Translations under genes and position numbers: made by a program | Notes under the pieces: generated by a model | Databases searched by the model: none | Told to the model about the DNA's origin: nothing | Seen by the model: only the letters and a program-made list of their open reading frames with translations | In this document: positions 1 through 10,225 of the stretch, piece by piece | How positions within the stretch are numbered: the stretch's first letter is position 1 | Layout of the letters: every line of letters begins with the position of its first letter | Origin: Prosopocoilus inquinatus | Lineage: Eukaryota > Arthropoda > Insecta > Coleoptera > Lucanidae | Direction: 5' to 3' | Assembly (NCBI GenBank): GCA_036172665.1 | Contig: CM069875.1 | Coordinates: forward strand, 11,798,001-11,862,000 | Length of the DNA stretch: 64,000 nucleotides

Positions 1-138
1 GCGACGTAATGTCACCAGTTCACCCACGTGATTATCTATTCAAGCTGAGTACAAAACTGTAATAAAGTTTTGTTCTAAAGTAAGCCGTTTCAGAATTACT
101 GTTTAATATTCAACTTTTTATTTTTTTTTATTTTTAAA

Positions 139-383
139 GTTCACCTAATCATATCTTCGTTCACCTAATAATCAATTCAAAGAAAAAAGAACTAATCAAG
201 CAAACCGTTTTTCAAGAATAAGTGTTTTATAATTTTCGGTAAGTGAAAACACTGACACTGCTGAGTTATCTAAATTTTTTGGATTATCATAAAAAATACG
301 TCGTATTCTTGAAAAACGGTTTGCTTTATTAATTTTTTGATTTGAATTGATTATTAGGTGAAGGAATAAATGATGAACGTGAA
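139..383. repeat. Nested inverted-repeat element inside Penelope-like copy B
   Basis: Bases 139-228 are repeated in reverse at about 295-383 (TTCACCTAATAATCAATTCA ... AAACCGTTTTTCAAGAAT). The arms resemble but differ from the outer ends of the 1-1625 element, so this looks like a small related element nested in it, or a second set of its terminal repeats. It has no coding capacity. Confidence 0.55.
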
Positions 384-490
384 ACTTTAAACTTATAGTT
401 AATTTTTGGGTAGTACTTGCTCGTGAGAATTGCAGAGAATATGAAACAAATAAAAAAGCTTTTTAAAAAACGAGTTAAAAGAGTAATTTA

Positions 491-540
491 TTGACTTACC
501 TGACGTTTCGCAAATATAATTATTTGCTTTATCAAAACCG
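491..540 (-). ncRNA. Hammerhead-ribozyme-like motif with damaged core
   Basis: On the minus strand a hairpin GCAAATA...TATTTGC is followed by GAAACGTC, matching stem II, the GAAA core strand and the self-complementary ACGU stem III plus cleavage-site C of hammerhead ribozymes. The upstream core reads TTGATAA instead of CUGANGA, so it is probably inactive. Penelope-like elements are known carriers of hammerhead motifs, and this one sits in such an element. Confidence 0.4.
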
Positions 541-1825
541 AATAACGGAAAGTATAAACAATATAGCCTACTATTTTTTTTTAATTAATTATGAAGAGAT
601 TGTTAGTGGTAAAAAAAAAATTATCAGCAAAGATATAACTTGTAACCAAGAATATCATTACTGATGCGGCCAGGCCCGTCTTAACATATTCTCTAGTATT
701 TACTGCAAGAGTTAGGGAAATCCTAGTAAAACCTAACTAGAGTATGCAAATAAATTGTTGTAACAAAAATTACAACAATTCTAACAATAATAAACCAATA
801 AAATAAGATAATAATATAGTTTTTCTAATAAATAAACAGGGAAGTTTCCGATTATTATGTCTCATCTAATAAACTTAGAAAACTACAAAATATATCGTTC
901 AAATTTGCAAATCTGTTCTTTTATTAATTGAATTATTATACATTTTTATTTTACGCATTTCAATAAATCTACGTTTAAACGTGTTAGACTCCTGATAAAG
1001 AATTTTATCATTTTCAAAATCAAAAATATGTATGACTCTCATTCTTTTTTGGATATAATATTTATGCTCATCTAACCTTTTTTTTTTTAATTTTTACCAG
1101 TTTCACCTGTATAAGCTGAGTTACAACTTCGACAATTTACCTGATAAACTACATTTGGAGTTTAAGTGTTTATGTTTTTAAATTAGTAAAAATAATGTAA
1201 AAATTATCAGAAGATTTACTGCCTAAATGTAAATTAAATTTTTTAAAAAATGTTTGTAAGAATCATGTAAAGGTTCTATATAAGGTAATGATATGTATTT
1301 TTTCCTGATTTTTTTGTAAATTGTTAGATATATTAACATTTTTAAATGCTTTAAACGATTATTTATTACTGATTAATAAGCTTTTCAGGTTAAGAATTTT
1401 GAATAAGATTTTTTTTAATTAAATTTAAATTTTCTGTTATAAATAATTTGTCTGAAAGTAATACTGCACGGTCAGTTAAACTAATAATAGTTAAACTTAT
1501 AAAAAAATTATTGAACATTAAATACTCAGCATTTCTGAAACGGTTTACTTTAGAACAAAACTTTAATAGTTTTTTTAATCAGTTTGAATTGATTATCACG
1601 TGGGTGAAGTGGTGATATTACGTCACGGGACACAGTGTATAATTTTTCGCTTATTGGAATCTGACTATAAATTACTAGTTATGTCTTAACACGATTTTTA
1701 TCTCGCACTCTGTGTAAGTATCCCATTATTTAATATGTATTTTATTTCCACTTCAGATTTTACAAAATGAAGATGCCAAGATGTTATAGAATTTTCGAAG
1801 ACAAGCTGACCACTATTTGACCATT

Positions 1826-2229
1826 ATGGAGACTTCGAATACGGTAGAAACCGTAACTACAAATTCCACCACAACGCCACTTTCTTCATTAACAACATCA
1901 AATCTAGAACCGATACTAGCAAAATCTAGTATATTTTCAAGACTTTTACCTAAATCGCACGGGGAATCCTCCGCAAAGACGACGACTAACCCTGATAAAA
2001 GTTCATCTTCTTTCAAGCCTCTGACGCCGCAACAACCGCAGAAACTGTTTTTCAAACCAGGCGTCATTGAAGAACAGGAAGAAAATTACACGGAATATTT
2101 GCCAAGACCAGATTCCCCACTTTTGTACAGAACTTCCCAGTACATAATTTCCCCTTCCGTCTCTGGATTAAATAGGATACCAACTTGTAACAGTAGTCTG
2201 AGTCAAGCTGCCTTTCGTCAAGATAGCAG
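1826..2229 (+). CDS. Candidate alternative first coding exon (1A) of the Kir channel gene
   Basis: An open frame of 134 codons plus two bases (AG) begins at ATG 1826 and stops at a good splice donor (CAG|gtaaca). A likely acceptor (ttccacttcag) at 1756 would make 1757-1825 5' UTR; an in-frame TAG there and two or three short out-of-frame ATGs rule out an earlier start. The product begins METSNTVE and is rich in Ser/Thr/Pro, with no membrane segment, as expected for a cytoplasmic N-terminal tail. The donor phase joins AG to the first base A of the Kir exon at 61451, restoring an Arg codon and keeping frame. Base composition is clearly less AT-rich than the flanks. Linkage to Kir is inferred from phase, strand and position; it could belong to another gene. 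Confidence 0.6.
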
Positions 2230-2539
2230 GTAACAAATAATTATTTAATTTACTTTGTATATCTGAAAATAAATAGTAATAATTATTTTATTCTTGCAAG
2301 TTTTACCTAGGATTAACGTGGTAAGGATTCATTAAATTTTAAGCATCTCCCCGCCATTTCATTTGACTGATGAAAACTTTGGAAGTGTGCGCAGAATATT
2401 ACAGGAAATAAACATAAGTTGAATACTGGGAATGGGTTTATTAAAAAAAATGTTTGTTCTGATTTCTGCTATCACCTGCTAAACGGTGTATAGGTTTTTT
2501 ATTGTGTTATATTACATTATTCACACAGCAGGATACAAA

Positions 2540-2855
2540 CCACTTACAGAGCGAAATATTAACACAAGAAATTGTGTACATCACGTAATTTTACATTAAT
2601 TTTCATAAGTACAAAGTTTTTTTAATCTCAAACCGGGCAGAAAAATGAAGGGAACACCCTCAACGTTTCGCTATAGATTTATAGCTATAAATCTATACCA
2701 CTTACAGAGCGAAATATTAACACAAGAAATTGTGTACATCACGTAATTTTACATTAATTTTCATAAGTACAAAGTTTTTTTAATCTCAAACCGGGCAGAA
2801 AAATGAAGGGAACACCCTCAACGTTTCGCTATAGATTTATAGCTATAAATCTATA
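2540..2855. repeat. Perfect 158-bp tandem duplication
   Basis: Bases 2540-2697 are followed directly by an apparently identical copy at 2698-2855. Each unit carries one Penelope-type end: GTACAAAG, a T-run, an AACCGGGCAGA stretch and ACGTTTCGCTATAG. The lack of visible differences suggests a recent duplication or a gene-conversion event. Confidence 0.85.
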
Positions 2856-2945
2856 GCGAAACGTTGAGTGTGTTCCCTTCATTTTTCTGTCCGGTTTGAG
2901 ATTAAAAAAACTTTGTACTTACAATTTTCATCGGACAAGAACAAA
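2605..2945. mobile_element. Joined Penelope-type ends with head-to-head hammerhead remnants
   Basis: The end sequence GTACAAAG...CCGGGCAGA...AACGTTTCGCTATAG runs in, meets a palindromic centre at about 2830-2860 and runs out reversed (CTATAGCGAAACGTTGAG...CTGTCCGG...CTTTGTAC). It then carries the same TTTTCATCGGACAAGAAC tail as the complete copy at 18729-20547. The hammerhead GAAACGUU strand is kept on both sides, but the CUGACGA strand is lost. It is an internally deleted, coding-less derivative. Confidence 0.65.
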
Positions 2946-3497
2946 CTTAATTAATTTTTATAGTTTTCATGTTAACCATGACTATTAAGGGCAGTAACAT
3001 CATGTCGGTTGATCTCGTTTAGCGTTCCTGAAATGGAAAATAGGTCGCGATATACTGTATTGTATGAGTTGTAACTATATGCTGTAAGTTGGCGATCTTT
3101 TTAAACTGTTTATTTTTGGAATATTTAATTAAAAAGTTTTGCGGCAAAGTGTTAGAGCTGAAGGAACTCTGAAATCTACTTCTCTTAAAAATTTAGCGTC
3201 ATTCATGTTTGTAACATGCATGCATGATTACGATCGACAGTCGACCAGATAGATGTTTCCGCCGACGGGATTGTCTAGGCTAGAAGCTCGTAGATAACCT
3301 GCCCGTTTATAAAGACGCGCGCGCGCGGAGAATAGGAAGAACGGACATCGATACATCGATACTTTGTATCGAAAGTAACTATCGCTCGAATTACGTTAAG
3401 ATAAATTAGTTTATAGACTGCATTAAATAAATAAGAGGTAGTGTTACATTAATCAAAAAATTAGTTTTAGTTTCATCGAGTATTAAATTAAAATAAT
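2946..3497. other. Intronic stretch without recognised gene
   Basis: AT-rich sequence with a short CG dinucleotide run near 3316 and ATCGATAC-type short repeats at 3346-3375. No coding or element signature was recognised. Confidence 0.4.
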
Positions 3498-3832
3498 ACA
3501 ATTGAAGTGCTTTGTCTTTTCAACAAATTTAATTTCCCTTTACACACGACCGGTTTCGTCAAAAAGACATTCTCAAGTGTACGTATTCTTTAAATTCTAT
3601 AAATTAAAAAATATTAATAATTACTAATAATATTTATAATACGATTAGTTTTAATATTTAAACTTACGTAATATATTAATACGTAAGTTTACAAATTTAA
3701 TATTTATAATACAATTAGTTTAATTTTTTTTTAATTTATAGAATATGTACACTTGAGAATGTCTTTTTGACGAAACCGGTCGTGTGTAAAGGGAAATTAT
3801 TTTTTTTAGAAAAGACAAAGCATTTCAATTGT
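3498..3832. repeat. Inverted repeat with arms of about 110 bp and hammerhead-like cores
   Basis: The arm 3498-3609 (ACAATTGAAGTG ... TAAATTAAAAAA) is repeated in reverse at 3722-3832, around a 110-bp AT-rich centre. Within each arm, read outward, is TACACTTGAGAATGTC, a short loop, then GACGAAACCGGTCGTGTG. TACAC can pair with GTGTA (stem I), TGTC with GAC (stem II), and GAAAC...GTC resembles a hammerhead core. The CUGANGA strand is altered (TTGAGAA). Confidence 0.6.
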
Positions 3833-3866
3833 ATTAAATAAAATCTAAAAACTACAAAAATATGAC

Positions 3867-3958
3867 ATATACGTATTTCTCGCACTTTGGGAAAGAAATT
3901 CATAAAATATGATTAAAATCCCACTGGCTATGCGCCCAGAATGCGGGAAATACGTACA
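3867..3958. repeat. Small foldback (MITE-like)
   Basis: Imperfect inverted ends: ACGTATTTCTCGCACTTTGGG against CCCAGAATGCGGGAAATACGT, about 45 bp apart. No coding potential. It lies just left of the transposon that starts at 4147. Confidence 0.4.
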
Positions 3959-4255
3959 GTTTATAAATCATAGCTAATTGTAAAAGAACGCATAGCGTAA
4001 GTTTAGTTTATGAATTAGGGCCTCAATCTCTTAAATAAACTTCAATAACAGTCAATATTAATCTTCACAAAATGTGAATCGGTAGTCCACTAAATGCACA
4101 CACAAGTGCCGGTATATCTGCGTTATATACAAACATGCATTAAATACCGTGCCTTCAATTGTTTTTTTCTCCTAAGATTTGCAGCACTGATAGCTGTTCA
4201 ATTATTTAATTAAACAAATGTCAAATTGACACTTTGTATTTTCAATTAATTCAAA

Positions 4256-4416
4256 ATGTTAGAATTACAGCAGAAAATATTTATTGTTGAAAGTTATTTT
4301 CAAACCGGTAGAATAGAAAATGGACAGTTAGTTTATTCAATTAATCAGTGTGTACAGAAGTTTCGACAGCAGTTTCCTAATTTTGCTATTACTTATGAAC
4401 AGCTAGTTAAACATAT
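4256..4416 (+). pseudogene. Transposase N-terminus (first part, cut by gypsy insertion)
   Basis: Starting at ATG 4256, the frame reads MLELQQKIFIVES..., followed by an FRQQFPNF stretch and ending ...LVKHI where the gypsy LTR begins. This is the helix-turn-helix (DUF4817-type) region found at the start of many insect mariner-like transposases. The reading frame continues without loss of a base at 10226 (CAT AT|C CTT GCT), giving LACVLKFRETGS, so the gypsy element landed inside a formerly intact coding sequence. Confidence 0.75.
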
Positions 4417-4650
4417 TGTTACGTTTCTAGGGTTTAAATTTATTTATTTAAACGAATAAAACACTCGGTAAAAACTTAACCGTAATTTAATAACGCTTAC
4501 AAACTATTTTATTTGTAACAATTTATTTACACACTAAATCCAACTTCGACGATCGCTGTTAGAATTCGACTGACTCCTGAGTCAACTCCGGCCGATTTTA
4601 TATCCTTTGCTGCCGTCTCGAATTTTCGAAGCTGGAACCTTCTCAAGAGG
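4417..4650 (-). repeat. Truncated 3' LTR of the gypsy element
   Basis: Matches the 5' LTR from TGTTACG onward for about 225 bp, then jumps straight into integrase-region coding sequence at about 4650. The remaining about 100 bp of LTR, the polypurine tract and the end of pol are missing: an internal deletion that removed the reverse-transcription signals. Confidence 0.75.
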
Positions 4651-7600
4651 TCTGCAATTTTGGGGAGAGGCCTCGACGTCTTTGGGGGTTATAAAGCCAG
4701 ACCAGTGCTCCAGGTTGGTATCCCCCGTGTTGAGCGTTGATGTCATAATGCTCCTTCATCCGATCGCTGGCCGTCTGTATATTGTGACGCACTTGGTTGT
4801 GGATGTCGTCCATTTTCCTGCGTAATTTGCTCACGTAATCTTCGTCGGCAGAGACTTCGCCAGGCTTCACACCAAACTTCAGGTCGCAGGGCAGTCTCGG
4901 CTCTCGCCCGAATTCCACTTTCGCCGGAGTCTCCCCTGTTGTCTCATGAACGGACGAACGGTCATTAGGAACAGGGGAATATACGTGTCCCAGTCCCTCT
5001 GATTATCTGAAACGACCTTGGACAAATGTCGGTTGATCGTTCTGTTGAACCTTTCCACCATTCCGTCCGACTGTGGGTGGAGTGCAGTTGTTCTAGTTTT
5101 TCGTACGCCGAGCAGATTACACACGTTCTTGAACAAGGCCGATTCAAAGTTCCTTGCTTGGTCTGAATCCATAGGTGCACCATACCGACTGATCCATTCC
5201 CTGACAAGGACTTCCGCAATAGTGACTGCCTCTTGGTTAGGTAGGGCGTAAGCTTCAACCCACCTGCTAAAGTAGTCCATTACCACGACGATGTACTTGT
5301 TTCCACCATTCGTTTCTGGAAACGGGCCAGCTACATCGATGGCAACTCTCTCAAAAGGACTTCCAACGTTGTACTGTCTCATGGGGGCCTTGCCCCGCCT
5401 GTGGGGACCGTTACTGGCTGCGCAGACTGCACACTTTCTGCACCAATCCTTCACGTCTTCCTTGCAGTTCACCCAGTAAAATCTTTCGCGCACCTTCTCC
5501 ATAGTTTTCTTAACTCCCAGATGCCCTCCCGAAGTTCCATCGTGAAGTTCCCTCAGAACTTCTGGCACCCTATTCTTGGGGATTAGTAACTGTGTCTTCT
5601 GTGCCATGCCTTCCTGATTCTCTATGCTTCGTCTCAGAAGACCACGATCCAACACTATGGAGTCCCACTGCGCCCAGTATGATTTTACGGACGGTGCACA
5701 TGGTGCTACCTCTTCCCAGGTAGGCCTCGCGTCCCTGCTTTTCCATTCTAGCACTAATTTCAAAACCGGGTCGTTCTCCTGGTCTCTTCGCAGTTCTTAG
5801 CCTTGCCATTTGTCGTCAACAATGGCTGTCCTCGCAGTCGTGGCTACTTTCTCGTCCAAACGACTACAGTGCTTACAGTCTTCGGCACAGGGTCTTCTCG
5901 ACAAAGCATCGGCATTTCGATGGCTAGTTCCTGCCCGATGCTGAATTTCAAAATCGTACTCCTAAAGTCGTTCGATCCATCTTGCAACTTGCCCTTCTGG
6001 GTTCTTGAAACGGAAAAGCCATTTTAGAGCGGCGTGGTCGGTCCTCAGCAGGAAGCGTCTACCATACAAGTACTTGTAGAAGTGTTCTATCGTTTTTACG
6101 ACGGCTAGCAATTCCCTTCTTGTGACGCAATAGTTTCGTTCCGGTTTTGATAGGACTTTACTGAAGTAGCCGATCACCTTCTCTTGCCCCTCTTGTATCT
6201 GGGGGAGTACGCCTCCGATCCCAACGTTGCTAGCATCTGTGTCCACGACGAACTTGCCTTTCGGGAGAGGATAACTCAGAATAGGAGCACTAATCAAGTT
6301 CTGCTTTAGTTGTTCAAAACCAGTTTGACACTGTTGGTCCCATTTAAATGGACGACCTTCTTCAGTGAGTTTTGTCAACGGCTTAGCAATGTCTGCAAAT
6401 CCAGGAACGTAGCGCCGATAGTAAGTGCACAGGCCAAGGAAACTCCTTATTTGGTGTTTATTTCTGGGAGTTGGCCAGTCTTTCACCACCTGAATCTTCA
6501 CAGGGTTCACGGCGATTCCATTTCCATTAACAGTGTGGCCCAGGTAATTCACTTCCTTCTGGAACAGGTGGCACTTCTTGAGGCTAAGCTTTAGTCCAGC
6601 TCCGCGAAGCCGCTGGAACACTCCTTCCAGGTTCCTTAGGTGGTCGTCGAACGTCTTTCCCACGACAATTATGTCGTCAAGGTACACCATGCACGTTGTC
6701 CAGGAGAGACCTTTTAGAACCGTCTCCATTAACCTCTCGAATGTCGCTGGGGCATTACATAACCCGAATGGCATGACTGTGAACTGCCACAGACCCATAC
6801 CAATGGAAAACGCCGTCTTTTCTCGATCTTCAGGCGCCAGCTCCACTTGCCAATATCCACTCTTTAAGTCCAAAGTTGAGAAGATCTTTGAGCCGGCCAG
6901 GGTGTCCAGGGTATCATCAATCCGTGGCAGGGGACAGCTGTCCTTCTTGGTGACATTGTTGAGAAACCGGTAGTCTACACAGAACCTGGTGGACCCATCC
7001 TTCTTCTTCACAAGCACTACTGGTGACGCCCACGGGCTGCTTGATGGTTCTATTACATTATCCTTTTCCATCTCACGAATAATGCGTTCCGCTTCCTCAC
7101 GCTTCGCCAACGGTATTCGCCTTGGAGCTTGACGGATAGGTCTTTCTTCTCCAGTCTCTATTTTGTGTTTTACGACATCAGTTCTTCCCTTGGATCCATT
7201 TTCTACCTCGAATACATCTTGATAACGGCCGATCAGATTCTTTGCTTTTGTCCTCTGGTCTGGAGTCAATTCCTGAGCTGTTGACATAACCATTTCCCAT
7301 AACTTCATTGGGACTTTCGCTTCTGGCACGTTTGTTTCAAGTTGGCGGGAGATGGAGGACACCATGGTGCAGCTTCCCAAGATGGTTCCTTTCTTGATAT
7401 TGACGGAGAAACAATTGACGTTCATCAGGCGGACAGGTACTTCCTTCTTCGCTGTTAGCAACATTTTCCCAACGAGGACTCCTCTTCCAATTATTGGACC
7501 GTCAGTATTAGGTTCAACCATAATGACTTGCTCATCTTGAAAAACACCGTCCATTTTTGCGTCGACGATAACCTCAGTCCTGCTGGGTAATACAACGTCT

Positions 7601-8112
7601 TCAGCGAGGACTACTCGAGCGGCCACGTCTCCTCGTTGATGTAGAACCAACTCCTCATTATTGACCGCCATCACGCCACGCTTTAAGTCCAATTGGAACC
7701 CGTCGGCACACATGACGTCCATGCCCAAAATTGCCTCGTCCTCTATGTCTGCCACCAGTGCACGGTGTTTTATTGGAGTTGAACCAATGGTGATGATAAC
7801 CTCTACTTCACCGTGGACAGTTGCTGATGTTTCAGTTGCAGTTTTCAGTCTCCACTTGGTCGGTTCGGTGCGTCCAGATGACGTATCCAACAACATGGTG
7901 TGAGGAATGTCATCAATGGTAACATCCACGAAGACACTGCTGGTTAACTGCCGTAGGGATATTACTAGGTTGGCTTTCGTCTTTGGGGGCCTTTGGATCG
8001 ACGTTTGCCCCTCTGCACCGACCCGGCTCAGTTTAACTGTGGCTTTCTTGGATCCTGTCTGGGCTTTGGACATCGCCTGCGAACATGTCCTTCCTCCTGG
8101 CAATTCCAACAC
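4643..8112 (-). pseudogene. pol of the gypsy element (protease, RT, RNase H, integrase), broken
   Basis: The open frame from 8112 to 5962 contains an aspartic protease-like stretch (active-site triplet seems to be DTS in TMLLDTSS), then a reverse transcriptase with SGYWQVELAPEDREKTAF, VMPFGLCNAPATFERLM and the catalytic YLDDII, then RNase H (VVDTDASNVGIGG, LRTDHAALKWL). A frameshift near 5962 and a stop near 5800 lead into the frame 5763-4879: zinc-binding HHCC region (HLGVKKT...CRKCAVC) and integrase core (AIDVAGPFP, then a DSDQARNFES stretch, then HPQSDGMVERFNR). Another shift near 4918 gives the integrase C-terminal region to 4643, cut by the LTR deletion. RT and integrase sequence are well kept, so decay is fairly recent. 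Confidence 0.9.
8028..8037 (-). promoter_or_regulatory. Candidate -1 ribosomal frameshift site GTTAAAC at the gag stop
   Basis: Read on the minus strand, the gag frame ends CAG TTA AAC TGA. The heptamer G TTA AAC fits the X-XXY-YYZ slippery rule in relaxed form, in the correct phase, and sits directly before the gag stop. A one-base backward slip gives GTT AAA CTG, exactly the pol frame. The 85-bp gag/pol overlap supports programmed frameshifting to make Gag-Pol. Confidence 0.55.
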
Positions 8113-9797
8113 ACCAGCGGCTTCTTCTGCTTGAAGACCTGTTCCACAATGTGGCGAACATCCTCGGCGGTGGTATACTCGCTGTGTCGCTCCTTTATAG
8201 CAGATCCCACCTTGGCGTTAGCGGATTCTTCCTCTTCTTCCTCTTGGAAGTCCATAGCCGCTCGCACCTTGACATGCCCTCTTGAGACTCGTCTCGCCGC
8301 TTCAAATTCCAAGGCATAAGCCAATGCGTTCTTGGACGTCTTCGGATGGGTTATTCTCAATGCCTGCTGGTTGTCTGTGTCACGGATTCCATCTATGAAG
8401 GTCTGCACCGTCAAACATTTGAGGAATTCAACAGGAGCTGTGGGATATGCCAACTGGGCCAGACGCGCTACGTCCGCTTCGAATTCCTGAATACTTTCTC
8501 CGGATTTCTGACAGCGATTCCTCAACTGCGCACGGTGTACCTCAGTCAGATGGGCCTGTCCGTAACGCATTTCCATCCTATTCACCAGCTTGTTGAAGTC
8601 TTCTTATTCCTCTGGCGGCATCGTCTGTAGCACATCGATAGCGTCCCCTCTCAAGGCGACAATTAACGAAGTAGCTTTTTCGCTGGCCGTCCATCTGTTC
8701 GCCTTTGCTGCTGCTTCGAACTGTTTGAAGTAGTTGGGCCAAGAAGACTTTCCATCGAACGTTGGTGGTTTTATTTTCAATTTCGAATTTTCTGCTGGTC
8801 CTTCCACAATTCGGGTTTCATTATTTTCTAGTGTTTGTACTAGTGGCTGATCCCCGAACATTCGCAACCCCGTCATGATTTGTTCCAGATTTTTGATTTT
8901 GTTATCCTGCTGGAATATTATTTCCTCCACATTTTCTTGCAGGTTCCTTGTTTCTTCCGATATTTTTACCACTAGTTGATCTTTGAGTCCTTTTGTTTGT
9001 TCTAGAAATTTCTCGTCGAAATTTCTGGATTGCTCTCGAAATTTCTCGTCTAAGTCTCTAGATTGTTCCAACAATTTATTCTGTAATTTGTCGAAATTTC
9101 CAGTTTGTTCTAGAAGCTTCTCCTCTAAATTGCTGGATTGTTCCATCAATTTAGTTTGCAACTCGTCTTTGAAGTTTACAGATTGTTCTAGAAGCTTGTC
9201 CTATAAATTTCTGGATTGTTCTCGAAGTTCGTCCTTGAAATTTCCAGATTGTTCTAGAAGCTTTTCCTCTAAATTTCTGGATTGTTCTCGAAGCTTCTCT
9301 AAATTTCCAGACTGTTCTTGAAATTTCTCGTCCAAATTTCTGGATTGTTCTCGAAGTTTGTCCTTGAAATTTCCAGATTGTTCTAGAAGCTGCTTCTCTA
9401 AATTTCCAGACTGTTCTTGAAACTTCTCGTCCAAATTTCTGGATTGTTCTTGCAGTTCGTCCTTGAAATTTCCAGATTGTTCTAGAAACTTCTCCTCCAA
9501 ATTTCTGGATTGTTCTCGAAGTTCGTCCTTGAAATTTCTAGATTGTTCTAGAAGCTTTTCCTTTAAACTTCTGGATTGTTTTCGAAGTTCATCTATCAGG
9601 ATTTTATTAAAATCGACGGGACCACACGAAATTTCGAAAAGTAACGTCTCTGGATCTTCACCAGCTGTCAACAAATCGCATCGGAAACGCTGTTGAAGTG
9701 TGCCTTTCAAACCACAGGTTTCTAACTCTCGTTCTTCCAATTCGGTTTTTAATTCGGCCACTTTTAAGTCTTTCAACAACACTTTTCTCGTAGCCAT
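8028..9797 (-). pseudogene. gag of the gypsy element (two in-frame stops)
   Basis: From ATG 9797 the product begins with a SAP-like domain (about residues 8-40: LKVAELKTELEERELETCGLK), a DNA-binding fold unusual in Gag. Then come about 18 copies of an 11-residue unit of the type LxEQSRNLxEK, predicted to be a long coiled coil (hendecad period, 33 bp in DNA). After that comes a capsid-like Gag region (PPTFDGKSSWPNYFKQFE) and a CCHC zinc knuckle (CWNCQEEGHVRRRC). Nonsense codons at about 9201 and 8604 split it into three open pieces in one frame. The last ends at TGA 8028-8030, overlapping pol by 85 bp in the -1 frame. Confidence 0.85.
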
Positions 9798-9881
9798 TGT
9801 TTTTTTTTTCCGATACGCTGTACTTATTTAATAATCTGATTAAATGTAATTTACTTTAAATTGTTTATTTATTTGCACAAA

Positions 9882-9898
9882 CCCGCACACCGACACCA
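9882..9898 (-). other. Candidate primer-binding site
   Basis: One base inside the 5' LTR the minus strand reads TGGTGTCGGTGTGCGGG. It begins with TGG, as expected for pairing to a tRNA 3' CCA end; the first seven bases fit a leucine-type primer, but I cannot assign the tRNA. Confidence 0.4.
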
Positions 9899-9899
9899 C

Positions 9900-10225
9900 T
9901 GTTACGTTTCTAGGGTTTAAATTTATTTATTTAAACGAATAAAACACTCGGTAAAAAATTACAAAACCGTAATTTAATAACGCTTACAAACTATTTTATT
10001 TGTAACAATTTATTTACACACTAAATCCAACTTCGACGATCGCTGTTAGAATTAGACTGACTCCTGAGTCAACTCCGGCCGATTTTATATCCTTTGCTGC
10101 CGTCTCGAATTTTCCAAGCTGGAAAATTCGAGTTTGTTCGATGGTGGCGTGACGGCCAATGACCCATAACGGACCGACTTCTTGACGTCTTCAGTTTGAC
10201 ATAGTAAGCCGGGTGGCGCGCCACA
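9900..10225 (-). repeat. 5' LTR of the gypsy element
   Basis: 326 bp, starting TGTTACGTTTCTAGG and ending GCGCGCCACA in plus orientation, followed by the target copy ATAT. Shares about 225 bp with 4417-4650 and most of its length with the solo LTR at 51717-52060. A TATCC-type AT-rich stretch (GATTTTATATCC) is a possible core promoter. Confidence 0.85.

Larger units (their letters stand above)
1..1625 (-). mobile_element. Penelope-like element (copy B), degenerate
   Basis: The two ends are inverted copies of each other: about the first 100 bases (starting around GACGTAAT) match, reversed, the stretch from 1530 to about 1625, so the left end is at or just outside the window. Between them, on the minus strand, about 961-1145 reads as a GIY-YIG-type endonuclease end: a CxxC pair (NCRSCNSAYTGETGKN), then DEHK, then FDFENDKILYQESNTFKRR, the usual C-terminal region of Penelope-like proteins. 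Stops and frameshifts break it, and no reverse transcriptase is recognisable in what remains. Seen: inverted ends and motifs. Inferred: Penelope-like identity. Confidence 0.65.
4417..10225 (-). mobile_element. Ty3/gypsy LTR retrotransposon, nearly full length but damaged
   Basis: A TG...CA-bounded 5' LTR (9900-10225) and a truncated copy of it at the other end (4417-about 4650) enclose gag and pol on the minus strand. ATAT is duplicated at 4413-4416 and 10226-10229. Pol order is protease, reverse transcriptase, RNase H, integrase, the Ty3/gypsy order. No env-like frame is seen. In-frame stops in gag, two frameshifts in pol and a deletion fusing pol to the 3' LTR make it non-autonomous. A solo LTR of the same family is at 51717-52060. 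Confidence 0.93.

Noticed and set aside
8983..9321. 112-codon + strand frame rich in DCSR
   Set aside because: It is the reverse shadow of the Gag 11-residue repeat.
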